Assembly (NCBI GenBank): GCA_903924465.1
Contig: CAIYBN010000011.1
Coordinates: 1-47,154 of the forward strand
From: an uncultured Myxococcales bacterium
Lineage (GTDB): Bacteria > Myxococcota_A > UBA9042
Length of the DNA stretch: 47,154 nucleotides
Reading direction: 5' to 3'
Shown: positions 26,561-35,508 of the stretch, one piece after another
Position numbering within the stretch: position 1 is the stretch's first letter
Layout of the letters: the number at the start of each line of letters is the position of its first letter
Program-made: the position numbers and the translations under genes
The notes under the pieces: model-generated
Database searches by the model: none
Seen by the model: the letters and a program-made list of their open reading frames with translations, nothing else
What the model was told of the DNA's origin: nothing

Positions 26561-26740
26561 GACCGCCGGATCGCGCACTGCCCCAACGCGCCGCTGTTCA
26601 CTTGGCATCCTTGTCGACCGCGGCGCTTGGCATTAGGCTCGCGCGCACGGCCGCGCACCCCGTGCGATTCGTCGGACAAGAATCTGCTTGGCAGTCCAAC
26701 TGCTGATGGTGATGTGGGCTGAGGCCCTGCCCGAGGATGC

Positions 26741-27481
26741 ATGCAAGACGTGTCGGTTTCGCCCAACAACTACGCCGGGCAGGATCTGGAAGCGACCGCC
26801 GATCTGCCTCACTACACCGGCTGGATTCTGGAGCAATTTCAAACTGTCCTGACCGGCCGCGTGATTGAGGTCGGGGCCGGAATCGGCAATGTGACGCTGC
26901 GCTATCTGGATCAGGTCGAGAGCGCGCTGCTGGTCGAGCCGGCGGGTAATCTGTGCGAAAGGCTGCGCGCCCGCGTGGCGGACCAGCCCAAGGCTACCGT
27001 CGCGGAGGCCTTTCTGCACGACGTGGCGCCCGAACTGGTCGCGGAACCGTTCGACGCGGCGCTGATGGTCAACGTGCTGGAGCATATTCCAGACGACGTG
27101 GAAGTGCTTGAAAAATTGTATGAATTGTTGAAGCCGGGCGGCGCGCTGTGCATTTTCGTACCGGCGCTGCCGCAGTTGTACGGTTCGCTGGACACGATTG
27201 TCGATCACGTGCGGCGCTATCGGCGCGCGGAGCTGGACGAGAAGCTGCGCCACGCCGGGTTTCGCATCCAGCGCTTGGACTACCTGGACACGCTCGGTAT
27301 CGTGCCGTGGGTTGTGGCTGGTAAGATATTGAAACGAAAGAAGTATGACGCGCTTGGCGCGCAGGCGTATGATCGCCTGGGCGTGCCGCTGACCCGCGCA
27401 TTGGAGGCGGTACTCGGCCGGCTGCTCCACAAGACGCCGATCGGCAAGAGCCTGGTTGCGGTCGCGATCAAGCCCATGTGA
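26741..27481 (+). CDS. Class I SAM-dependent methyltransferase
   Basis: This 246-residue protein has SAM-binding motif I VIEVGAGIGNVTLRYL near residues 41-56, an acidic motif II (LLVEPAG), the MVNVLEHIPDD motif typical of UbiG/UbiE-like methyltransferases, and LLKPGGALCIFVPALPQLYG. The region DHVRRYRRAELDEKLRHAGF is often seen in lipid or polysaccharide-associated methyltransferases. The substrate is unknown. Upstream, 180 bp of non-coding sequence separates it from the sugar-binding lipoprotein. Downstream it converges with the 67-residue membrane protein gene. Confidence 0.88.
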   Translation: MQDVSVSPNNYAGQDLEATADLPHYTGWILEQFQTVLTGRVIEVGAGIGNVTLRYLDQVESALLVEPAGNLCERLRARVADQPKATVAEAFLHDVAPELVAEPFDAALMVNVLEHIPDDVEVLEKLYELLKPGGALCIFVPALPQLYGSLDTIVDHVRRYRRAELDEKLRHAGFRIQRLDYLDTLGIVPWVVAGKILKRKKYDALGAQAYDRLGVPLTRALEAVLGRLLHKTPIGKSLVAVAIKPM

Positions 27482-27538
27482 ATGCAGCGGCCTGTTACCC
27501 AGAAATCGCACCAGCCCACGCGCGCGTCGCTGGCAGGT

Positions 27539-27742
27539 TCAGTCGATCAGGAACGAGCGATAGACGCCCACGATCATCGACAAGCAGAACCACACCACGA
27601 CGACCATGTAGGTGACGTACAGGGCGCCGCGAAACAGCCGGTAGAGCGGCGGCTTGGCCTCCGCGCGCGCGATCGTCTCGTCATCCGGCGTGGTGTCGTG
27701 GCCAGCGTCTGGCAAAGGCAGCGGTTCCGTCACGTCGGCCAT
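27539..27742 (-). CDS. Small single-span membrane protein
   Basis: This 67-residue protein has a hydrophilic N-terminus of about 35 residues rich in Asp, Glu and Pro and one transmembrane segment (LYVTYMVVVVWFCLSMIVG), ending VYRSFLID. It starts at the ATG at 27742, eight bases after the stop of the PHP-domain gene, so it is in the same operon. It has no recognisable family. Its size and position suggest an accessory inner-membrane partner of the upstream proteins. Confidence 0.7.
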   Translation of the reverse strand: MADVTEPLPLPDAGHDTTPDDETIARAEAKPPLYRLFRGALYVTYMVVVVWFCLSMIVGVYRSFLID

Positions 27743-27750
27743 GCGCGCCC

Positions 27751-30700
27751 CTATTTGCCGCCGTGGAAGCCGAACGCGCCCTGGAGCGCTGCCTTGGTCT
27801 CCGCGTCGTAGATGCTGCACACGCCCGGGACGTCGAGGCCGCAGATGCCTTCAGGTTTCAAGCAGACGTATTCCGCCTGGATGGTCGAGCAGGCCTTGTC
27901 CTTGCCGGCGCCCGCGGTGATTTTGCCGGTCGCAGCATCGCAAGGCGCACCGCAAAACGCCGGGTAGGCGAGCGGTGCGTCGTAATGTCCGTTGCCATCG
28001 CTGTCGATGAAGACCGCGCCAGTCGTTGCCATCGGATAGATCGGGAAAAAGTCCGGAATGCGCGCCGGCGTGGTGAAAATCGCGTTGATGACCGGCAGAT
28101 TGGCGAAAGCCATCGAGGCCACGCGCGGCAGCTGTAGCTCGCCAAACGGCACGTCCAGCTGAACCGGTCGCATCAAGGTCGTCTCGCCCGTGCCCAGCGC
28201 GTTGATTGCCAGCCACGAGTCGCGCCCGGTCGGCAGGTCGATATCGAACGTGTCGTCCGCGTCCACAATCAGCGCCGTTCGCGTCGCACTCGCCGGCAGC
28301 GTCACTTCCTTCACGACGCGACCATTGAGCCACACTTCATAGCGATCCACCGCGAACCACGACGGCGTCTGGATGCGCACGTGCACGCTGACCTTGGACT
28401 TGCCTTTCGCCGCGACGGTATCGCCCGGCAGCGCGCCTTCGACCGCGACTTCGACAAACGGGCCGTAGCTCGCCATCGTCTGACCCGCCCGCAAATTCTG
28501 CGCCATTTCCTTGGAATCAATCGACGACACCACGTCCGTGCTCGAGCGAATCCACGTACGCGGCGTACCCGGCTCGCCCTTGAACCCGTGGCTGTCCGAA
28601 CCGCCGACGATGCTGCGGATCAGACCGTGCTCCAGAAAGTTAGCCCAGTCTTCCATGACGCCTTCAGTGCGCGCACACGGCAGATCCTGTTTGTCGGGCG
28701 GAAGAATGCTGTCAAAATCCTGGTCGATCTGCGCTTTGGCGGCGTCATTGAACGTGCACAGCGCCGAGAGCGTGTCCACCGTCGAGGAGCCATCGGGCTT
28801 GGCCGCTGCCGCCAGCCACGCGTCAGCCTCAGCCGGCGTGCGAATCAGGATTTCGCTCGAGACGAACTGCGCCACGGCAATGCGATACCGGTGCTGGCAC
28901 GTCAGCCAATCGGTCGTCGCTTCGTCGCCGGGGCAATGGGTCAACGGCGAGAGCGTCAGTCCGCGGTCGCTGTGCTTCGGATCGGTCAACTCCGGGCAGG
29001 CATTGTCCAAATCAGCGACGGTCTTCGCGTGGTCGATGCGGTAGATGCACCGTTCAAAAATCATCACTTCTGCCGTCGTCGGCGTGTGCACCATGTCAAA
29101 ACGCTTGCCGTTGTACAGCTCCATCGCGTCGAAATCGCAGCCCATCGTCCGCAGCACCGGATTGGCGTTTTCCAGCGAACTGAGCGAGCGTTGCAGCGAA
29201 TAGGCATTGACGCCGCCTTGCGCCGCCCAGCCCAGGAAACCGTCGCGCGGGTGTGCCACGATCGTCGACGGCTTGTCGTCGGACGTGAAGCCCGATTTGG
29301 CCAGAATGTTGTTGACGATGGTCTGGCTCTGCTCGCAGTACCAGTCGACCGAACCGTGCGACGGCACGTCCAACGCATTGTATTTGAGTGGAAAGCCGAT
29401 GTAGTGGCCGATTTCCAGCGTGGACACTTCTGAACCGACAACGGCCTTCAGCCACTCCTGGATGCCAAAATTCTCAATGAACGGCTGGTAGTTGGACAGC
29501 ACGTCGTGATCGGTGCTCGCCACGTACTCCAGGCCTTCCGAGGCAATCGTCGCCACCCGCGTCGCCAGCGGCATACCGGAGTCAAAGCTCGGCTCGGCGT
29601 GCAGGTGGAAATCCGTTGCAACCCAGCCGGTTGTGTTCACTTCGCGCAGCAGCGTCGCCTGGAGCGGTTTGTCGTCTCCGTCAGCCAGCGTCACTGTGCT
29701 GTTCAGGATGCTGAATTCCGGACCGTGCGACACGACGACCTGATAGGTTCCAGCCTGCAGCGGCACGTCGAACTTGCCGTCCATCGCAAAGCCCAGGTAC
29801 TGCACGCCAATGCCGAGCCGACCCTGACCAAAATACGGCCGCCGACCGCCATCGCGCCACAGCGGCTTGCCATCGGCGCCCAGCTTGACCACGGTCGCCT
29901 TCACCGGCAGCGCGGCGCCAGCGCCATCGGTCGCGGCAATGTGAACAATCGCCGGCGTCGGCAAGGACGGCGCAAGCACGACGGTTTCGCCGACCTTGAC
30001 CTCTGCCTGCACCGGATCGCCGACCACAACTTTGTTCTCGTCCATCGCAATGAACACGTAGTGACCGGGCGGCAGGGTCGCTTCGAACGTGCCGTCTTCC
30101 ACCGGATCCAGCCCGACGTCGGCGTCGATCGCATTCAGCACCCCCGGCGACTGGTCAACCAGATGGTTCGCGGTAATGACATCGTCAGCGGTCTGCCACT
30201 TCTTGGTCGGATCAGGATCGCGCAGCACGAACACCGTCGCGTTGGTCGCGTTGGCGCCCGAATCGCGCCAGCGCACGAAGCCCTTGACGCTGCCCACAGG
30301 CGTGCCGCGACCCGAGAACACGATGTCCGACACGCTGCCGATGTCGCCCGCGCCGACGGCGAGATAGCGCTCAAATTCGTACACGCGGCTGTACTGGCAA
30401 GCCTGCGACTTGGCTTCCAACGCCGCACACGCATCGTCGCCCGCCGTGCAATCGCGGTGGAAATCACACTGCAAGCTGGCCGTCACAAACGCCGTCGCGG
30501 CCGAGGTGAAAACCGGAACGAGGACGACCGGATCCTTGTCTGTCGCCGCAACCTTCTTGGAAAAATAGGCATAGCTGACGTCGCCGCCCGCTGCGGAGAC
30601 AAAGTCAAACGCAAGCGGGTGTGCGAACAAGTCGACGTTGGCAAACAGGCCGTCCCAAATGGGTTTTTCTTCGTCGTAGCCGTGACCGGGCACGAAAATG

Positions 30701-31644
30701 TCGTTCTGGTTGCCAAAAAACACAAAGTCGCCAGCGCCCACGCCCGCGCGCTTGACCGGGGTGCCGAGCGCGCTGTCGCCGAGGATGATGCCGAAGACGG
30801 ATTCCGAACCATCGGCGTAGGTCATCGGCAGTGTGTCCGAGCAGTCGCACGTTTCGCAGCCGTACGGGTCAAATTGGTGGGCGATTTGGCCGTTGCTGCT
30901 GCAGACCTTGCCGCCGCAGCCGAGTTCGGTCATGGACTTGCACTGGCACGTCGACTTGCCGTCGCTGCCCGCCGCGCACTTCAGGTTCGGCGATTGGCAC
31001 GTCGTGTCGTCCTTGCACGGCCCACCGAGAATGTCGTTGTGATCGGTCGTCGGCTCGGCGTCCATAATGACCCAAGTCTTCATGCGGACAAACGATTCTC
31101 CGGGCTGAACCGTGTAGTCGGTGCGAAAGTGCACCGCCGTCTTCGGATCGGAATACAGCGCGGCCAGCGCGGTCTTGTCGCGGCGCAAAATGCCCAAGCC
31201 GTCAAACAGGAACATGCCGTTGCCTTCCACGCGCACGGTGGCCTGCTTGCCGTCGGAACCGTCGTTCAGGACGGACACTTGCGTGCCAATCGGTGCCGGC
31301 ACGAGGAGGTTGGCGAACGGGAAGATTTCCGAAAAGCGGTCGCGACCTTGACCGGACGGGAAGCGCGAATCGCTGCGGCGGATGTCCGCGTCGACCAAGC
31401 TGCCGCCGTAGATGCCGGGGCCCCATGAGCGTTCGACGCCGAGGATGGCCACGCGGATCTTGTCGTTTTCCAGGACAAAATCGCCCGTGTCGGCATAGGC
31501 GACCGGGCCGCCGACCAACTCATTGCGGTTGGCGGCGACATGCGCGCGCAAAAGCGAAGTGTCGGTGTTGTCGCACGCGGCAAGGCCTGCGGCAAGCGCC
31601 AAAAGCGCAAGAACAAAGGAAAAGCTCGGCAGCGTACGGCGCAT
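27751..31644 (-). CDS. PHP-domain metallohydrolase lipoprotein (CehA/McbA-type)
   Basis: This 1297-residue predicted lipoprotein starts at the ATG at 31644, five bases after GGAGG, with lipobox AAC followed by Asp. Residues about 205-275 hold a Cys-rich insert (CQCKS, CGGKVC, CETCDCSD). The centre has beta-sandwich-like segments, including TFEATLPPGHYVFIA. From about 670 the PHP domain shows its metal ligands in order: DFHLHAEPSFDS, STDHD near 709, VAHPRDG, MELYNGK and GGSDSHG near 1015. PHP enzymes bind two or three metal ions and hydrolyse phosphoesters; CehA/McbA relatives act on other esters such as carbamates. The tail adds a further beta domain (YPMATTGAVFIDSDGNG). It lies between a porin gene and a small membrane-protein gene. 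Confidence 0.88.
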   Translation of the reverse strand: MRRTLPSFSFVLALLALAAGLAACDNTDTSLLRAHVAANRNELVGGPVAYADTGDFVLENDKIRVAILGVERSWGPGIYGGSLVDADIRRSDSRFPSGQGRDRFSEIFPFANLLVPAPIGTQVSVLNDGSDGKQATVRVEGNGMFLFDGLGILRRDKTALAALYSDPKTAVHFRTDYTVQPGESFVRMKTWVIMDAEPTTDHNDILGGPCKDDTTCQSPNLKCAAGSDGKSTCQCKSMTELGCGGKVCSSNGQIAHQFDPYGCETCDCSDTLPMTYADGSESVFGIILGDSALGTPVKRAGVGAGDFVFFGNQNDIFVPGHGYDEEKPIWDGLFANVDLFAHPLAFDFVSAAGGDVSYAYFSKKVAATDKDPVVLVPVFTSAATAFVTASLQCDFHRDCTAGDDACAALEAKSQACQYSRVYEFERYLAVGAGDIGSVSDIVFSGRGTPVGSVKGFVRWRDSGANATNATVFVLRDPDPTKKWQTADDVITANHLVDQSPGVLNAIDADVGLDPVEDGTFEATLPPGHYVFIAMDENKVVVGDPVQAEVKVGETVVLAPSLPTPAIVHIAATDGAGAALPVKATVVKLGADGKPLWRDGGRRPYFGQGRLGIGVQYLGFAMDGKFDVPLQAGTYQVVVSHGPEFSILNSTVTLADGDDKPLQATLLREVNTTGWVATDFHLHAEPSFDSGMPLATRVATIASEGLEYVASTDHDVLSNYQPFIENFGIQEWLKAVVGSEVSTLEIGHYIGFPLKYNALDVPSHGSVDWYCEQSQTIVNNILAKSGFTSDDKPSTIVAHPRDGFLGWAAQGGVNAYSLQRSLSSLENANPVLRTMGCDFDAMELYNGKRFDMVHTPTTAEVMIFERCIYRIDHAKTVADLDNACPELTDPKHSDRGLTLSPLTHCPGDEATTDWLTCQHRYRIAVAQFVSSEILIRTPAEADAWLAAAAKPDGSSTVDTLSALCTFNDAAKAQIDQDFDSILPPDKQDLPCARTEGVMEDWANFLEHGLIRSIVGGSDSHGFKGEPGTPRTWIRSSTDVVSSIDSKEMAQNLRAGQTMASYGPFVEVAVEGALPGDTVAAKGKSKVSVHVRIQTPSWFAVDRYEVWLNGRVVKEVTLPASATRTALIVDADDTFDIDLPTGRDSWLAINALGTGETTLMRPVQLDVPFGELQLPRVASMAFANLPVINAIFTTPARIPDFFPIYPMATTGAVFIDSDGNGHYDAPLAYPAFCGAPCDAATGKITAGAGKDKACSTIQAEYVCLKPEGICGLDVPGVCSIYDAETKAALQGAFGFHGGK

Positions 31645-31659
31645 CACGGCCTCCCTCGG

Positions 31660-33066
31660 CTACAGCTTGACCTGGAACTGTGCGAACAACGTATCGTCCT
31701 TCAGCGCCGGTCCCGTGGTCTGCTGGCGATGGTCGTACTGCAACTGCACGCGCGCCCGGTTCTGCGTCAGCTGGCAGCCCAGCGCACCGGAAATCACCGT
31801 CTCGTCGTGGTTGTCCTTGAGCGCCGTGTTCGGGTCGATCAGCTCGACGCGCGCCGCGGCGTTGAAGCGCCACCACGTGTAGCCCAGCTCCGCGATGATC
31901 GCCTGGCGCTTGATCGTGTCCGGAATCGTCGAGGCGACCGTGGGCGCCGTCTTGGGCGAAGCCGAATCCATCAGGTATTCAAAGAGGATATGCGCGCCGT
32001 GTGACTTCAGGTGCACGTCCGCACTGCCGGCCCACGACGTCGTGCCGCCGGCATCGTTGTAGTAACCGCCCGCGCCGACCTCGAAACGGAATTTGTCCTT
32101 CTTGCCCGTGCCCGCGGCCTGTTCGCCCAGCGATCCGAGCGGTTCAGCTTGGATGCGGCCCGCGACGCTGTAGCCGCGCGCGCGGTTGCCGTTCGCGCCG
32201 AGGAAAAGCCAGGAATTCTGATCCACGCCGGAGAAGTAGTTCGCGTTGCGCTCAAACGAGTTGTACGCGCCGGCCCACCATTGGATGCCGCCGATGTCGT
32301 AGTGGCCGTGCAGCGACGCGCCGATTTGGTAGAACGGCGCCATTGCGTCCACCGACTTGGGACGCTGTGCCAGCGCTTGATCGCCGGAACCGAGCATGGC
32401 AAACCGCGAGAACGGCATCAACTGCGCGCCGACGGTCAAATCCTGATGCTTCAGGAAATGCAGCGACATGTTGGCCTGATGCACGGGCGAATTGCCTTTG
32501 GCAATGTCGGCCAGGTCCGTCGACAGATTCCACGTAATGCGCTCGGAGATGTGCCCACTCACGCCCAGCCGCGCGCGGCGGAGGATGAAGTTGCCGGCAC
32601 TCTCGACGACGTCGCCACGGGCGATTTGGTTGTCCGCACCGGCGAACAAGCCGACTTGCGTCTGGATCAGCGCGTGCGGGCGGAGCACTGAGCCCCAGCC
32701 GCGGCCAAAGCCGCCGAATCCGCGGTCGCCATGCCCCTTGTGCTCGTCGCAGTCTTTGCCTTCGCACGGCTTGCCGGCGCCGTCCTTGCCGTCACTCGGC
32801 TTGGCCTCGCCCTTTTTGCCGTCGCAATCGCCGCATCCACCATCCTTGCCGTCGCAGTCGTCCTCGTCGTCGTCGCAGCAGCTGTCGCACCCGCCCTTGT
32901 CGCCGTGTTCGGCGCAGTCGGGGCAATCGCCCTTCTTGCCGTCGCATGGCTTGGCTTCCGCGGTTTTGACTGCATCGGGTGCGGCGCCCGTCGCTGCCGG
33001 CTCATCGGCAAGTGCGGGTACAGCAAAGAGAGCGATGGACAGAATCGAGATCAGAACCTGCTTCAT
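31660..33066 (-). CDS. OprO/OprP-like porin with a Cys/Asp-rich N-terminal segment
   Basis: This 468-residue protein has GGAGG nine bases before the ATG at 33066, and its signal peptide ends ALA at 20. Residues 41-106 contain 11 cysteines among Asp, Lys, Gly and His (CDSCCDDDEDDCDG), a low-complexity segment with metal-binding character. From about 125 the barrel begins: HALIQTQVGLFAG, FILRRARLGVSGHI, WNLSTDLAD, LTVGAQLMPFSR, RARGYSVAGRI and a final strand TLFAQFQVKL. This pattern is typical of phosphate-selective porins O and P. The usual coiled-coil N-terminus of that family seems replaced by the Cys/Asp segment. It is the first gene of the operon with the PHP lipoprotein. Confidence 0.85.
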   Translation of the reverse strand: MKQVLISILSIALFAVPALADEPAATGAAPDAVKTAEAKPCDGKKGDCPDCAEHGDKGGCDSCCDDDEDDCDGKDGGCGDCDGKKGEAKPSDGKDGAGKPCEGKDCDEHKGHGDRGFGGFGRGWGSVLRPHALIQTQVGLFAGADNQIARGDVVESAGNFILRRARLGVSGHISERITWNLSTDLADIAKGNSPVHQANMSLHFLKHQDLTVGAQLMPFSRFAMLGSGDQALAQRPKSVDAMAPFYQIGASLHGHYDIGGIQWWAGAYNSFERNANYFSGVDQNSWLFLGANGNRARGYSVAGRIQAEPLGSLGEQAAGTGKKDKFRFEVGAGGYYNDAGGTTSWAGSADVHLKSHGAHILFEYLMDSASPKTAPTVASTIPDTIKRQAIIAELGYTWWRFNAAARVELIDPNTALKDNHDETVISGALGCQLTQNRARVQLQYDHRQQTTGPALKDDTLFAQFQVKL

Positions 33067-33194
33067 GGACAGTAGCCTCCGGTTAGCCGCGGCGAGTGTA
33101 GCACGTTGGCGCGCCGGGGAAAGTCGGTATGCGCTTGTTGGCGCCCCCGCGATCGCGCACGATGCGCGGGCGAGCCGAAGGCTCAGGAAGGCCG

Positions 33195-33839
33195 ATGACA
33201 AACACCAAGACTGCGCTGGAACTGAGCAAGAAGTGCGCACGAATTCAGAACGTTTTGGACGCGACCATCGGCGTTCCGGACATTCCGCTGGATCACACCG
33301 ATGCGTACACATTGCTCATCGCCGTGCTGCTGAGCGCGCAATGCACCGACGTCCGGGTGAATCAGGTGACGCCGCAGCTCTTTGCGCGCGCGCACACGCC
33401 GGTTGAGATGGTGAAACTGAGCGTGGACGAGATTCGTGCCATCATCCGGCCATGCGGCTTGTCACCGCAGAAGGCGAAGGCGATTCACGCACTTTCGCAA
33501 ATCCTTTTGGACGAGCACGACGGCCACGTGCCCAACGATCTGGAAGCGTTGGAGCGCCTGCCCGGCGTCGGTCACAAAACCGCGCAGGTGGTGATGGCGC
33601 AGGCGTTCGGCGTGGCGACGTTTCCGGTCGATACCCACATTCACCGGCTGGCTGCGCGCTGGGGGCTGACTTCGGGCCAGTCCGTGCTGCAAACGGAGCG
33701 CGATCTGAAGCGGCTGTTTCCCGAGCGCGACTGGAACAAATTGCACTTGCAAATCATCTGGTTTGGCCGCAAATACTGCCCCGCGCGCAGCCATGATCCG
33801 GGCGCGTGCCCGATCTGTGCGTGGGCGGCGACCGGCTGA
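33195..33839 (+). CDS. nth: Endonuclease III (DNA glycosylase/AP lyase)
   Basis: This 214-residue base-excision repair enzyme removes oxidised pyrimidines and nicks abasic sites. It has LLSAQCTDVRVNQVTP, the helix-hairpin-helix LERLPGVGHKTAQVV with the catalytic Lys, and FPVDTHIHRLAARW with the catalytic Asp. The C-terminal Fe-S region is unusual. GRKYC is followed by nine residues, then CPIC, and the protein ends AWAATG seven residues later. Only three of the four expected cysteines are seen, at irregular spacing. AGGAAGG precedes the ATG. It diverges from the porin gene and converges with a small lipoprotein gene. Confidence 0.92.
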   Translation: MTNTKTALELSKKCARIQNVLDATIGVPDIPLDHTDAYTLLIAVLLSAQCTDVRVNQVTPQLFARAHTPVEMVKLSVDEIRAIIRPCGLSPQKAKAIHALSQILLDEHDGHVPNDLEALERLPGVGHKTAQVVMAQAFGVATFPVDTHIHRLAARWGLTSGQSVLQTERDLKRLFPERDWNKLHLQIIWFGRKYCPARSHDPGACPICAWAATG

Positions 33840-33842
33840 CGG

Positions 33843-34145
33843 CTATTCGTCGTTGTCTTCGTCGCTGCCCAGATCGACCGTTGCCGCGGGGGGTTCCGGT
33901 TCCGGCGCCGGTGCCGCCGTTTCAGTCTCGGTCTTGGGCTTGGCATCGTCCGCTTCAGCGGCTGGCGCGACCGTGCCCGGTGCAGAGGAAGGCGCGGGCA
34001 CGGCGCTCCACGCCACGGGCGTTCCCCAAGGATCGACGTAGCTCTCCGTTGTCTCAGTCGATTCAATCACTTGTGGATGCGACGCCGCGCACGCCGCGCA
34101 CGTCAGAATTGCCACGATTCCCAGCCAGTTGACCATCCGCACCAT
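33843..34145 (-). CDS. Small Pro/Ala/Glu-rich lipoprotein
   Basis: This 100-residue predicted lipoprotein has a short hydrophobic signal (WLGIVAILTCAAC) with the lipobox ending at the second Cys. The mature part is low-complexity, rich in Ala, Pro, Glu and Thr (PAPEPEPPAATVDLGSDEDNDE), with no fold to recognise. It could be a surface tether or a small periplasmic factor. GAGGTGG precedes the ATG at 34145. It diverges from the HupE/UreJ-family gene across 103 bp. Confidence 0.6.
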   Translation of the reverse strand: MVRMVNWLGIVAILTCAACAASHPQVIESTETTESYVDPWGTPVAWSAVPAPSSAPGTVAPAAEADDAKPKTETETAAPAPEPEPPAATVDLGSDEDNDE

Positions 34146-34248
34146 CTTGCCACCTCGTCCTTTCGTCAGTCTCGTCAAGCCAGCCGGCGTGTCAATACGC
34201 CGCGTGCAGGTTGCGTCACTGTCCACGCGCTGTCACGCTCCCGGCACG

Positions 34249-35508
34249 ATGAACGTGCCCGCCCACAACCTGTTCGTTTCGTCCCGCCTTTTGCCGCGCC
34301 TGATCGTTCTGTCCGGGCTGCTTTTGTTTCAGACGCACGGCGTGGCCCATCCGATTGATGAAGTCCGGTCGAATGCGATCTTGGAACTCAGCACGGAAGA
34401 TCTCCAGCATTTTCAATGGACAATTCTGCTCGGTCGGGCGCATTTGGAAGAGTACGCCAAAATGCTGCGCAACATCGGCCTGCCGCCGGAACGCGATCGC
34501 GTCGAGCTGGCCAAGACCGTGGAGCATGGGTTTGCCTTCGAGAATTGCCAAATCGCGCAACTGCCTGCGCCCCAGCCCGGACAGCCGGATGCGCGGTTTT
34601 CGGAGCGTGAGGCGGGCGCGTGGATTGGCATGCACTTTCAGGTCGTCTGCCCGCAGGCCATGACCGAACTGACGGTGCGGCGTCTGGGCTATTCGGCGGC
34701 CAAGACGCGGACGACGCTGTACGTTGCAGTCACGGTGAAAGGGCAGAATGCCGTGCGGGCGCTGGTGCCGCCGTCAGCGGAAGCGATGACGGTGCCGCTC
34801 AACGGTCAGCCGGCCCGCGCGTTGGGCGCGCCTGTGCAGCGAAAGTCGCCGGCGTTGGATACCGCGCGCGGTGTGTTGCCGAGCCAGACGATGTCCGCGG
34901 CGGAACTGGCGCAAGCCCGCGCGGTGCCGACTTGGCACGCGCCGCCGTGGGCCATGCTGCGGGCCTGGGGCCGCGAAGGCGCGCTGCATCTGGCGACTGG
35001 TCCCGACCACTTGCTGTTCCTACTGACGCTGGTCGTGGCCTCGCCGGGTCTGGGCGCGCTTCTGGCGGCGGTGACGGCGTTTTCGGCGGGCCACCTGACC
35101 AGCATGACGCTCGCGCTCGTCTTCCAATGGCCAGCGCCGCACTGGGTGGACATCGCGATCGGCCTGACGATCATGACTGCCGCGTTTCGCGCCCGGCAGC
35201 TTCGCGCGTCGCGGCTCTGGGGACTTTCGGTCCTGACCGCCAGCTTTGGCTTGATTCACGGCCTCGGTTTTGGCAACGGCCTGCAGCACCTGGTGGCCGG
35301 CTACGACCAGCTCGTTTGGCCGCTCGTCAGTTTTGGTCTCGGCCTGGACGCCGCACAGGTCGCATGGGTGCTACTGTGCACACTCCTGTGGCGCGCGGCA
35401 TTGCGGCGATCCAGCGATCGCGTGCGCGTCCAGCGCGTCAGCGCCAATGTCTTGATCGGCGCAGGGCTGGTCTTTGCCCTCTGGGCCACCGTCGGAGAAG
35501 TTCCATGA
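34249..35508 (+). CDS. HupE/UreJ-family membrane protein
   Basis: This 419-residue protein has a signal-like N-terminus (LIVLSGLLLFQTHGVAHPIDE) and a soluble domain of about 220 residues, then a membrane domain. That domain carries the family signature HLATGPDHLLFLLTLV, SAGHLTSMTLALV and FGLIHGLGFGNGL, with about six or seven spans in total. HupE/UreJ relatives are implicated in nickel or cobalt uptake for hydrogenase and urease. The two-part architecture with a periplasmic N-terminal domain is a common variant whose substrate is uncertain. No urease or hydrogenase gene is nearby. Its stop overlaps the next gene start (ATGA). Confidence 0.82.
   Translation: MNVPAHNLFVSSRLLPRLIVLSGLLLFQTHGVAHPIDEVRSNAILELSTEDLQHFQWTILLGRAHLEEYAKMLRNIGLPPERDRVELAKTVEHGFAFENCQIAQLPAPQPGQPDARFSEREAGAWIGMHFQVVCPQAMTELTVRRLGYSAAKTRTTLYVAVTVKGQNAVRALVPPSAEAMTVPLNGQPARALGAPVQRKSPALDTARGVLPSQTMSAAELAQARAVPTWHAPPWAMLRAWGREGALHLATGPDHLLFLLTLVVASPGLGALLAAVTAFSAGHLTSMTLALVFQWPAPHWVDIAIGLTIMTAAFRARQLRASRLWGLSVLTASFGLIHGLGFGNGLQHLVAGYDQLVWPLVSFGLGLDAAQVAWVLLCTLLWRAALRRSSDRVRVQRVSANVLIGAGLVFALWATVGEVP

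Noticed and set aside
34620..35504. Upstream extension of the RNA methyltransferase gene
   Set aside because: The frame lies inside the HupE/UreJ-family gene in another register, and the TRAM domain begins at the ATG at 35505.
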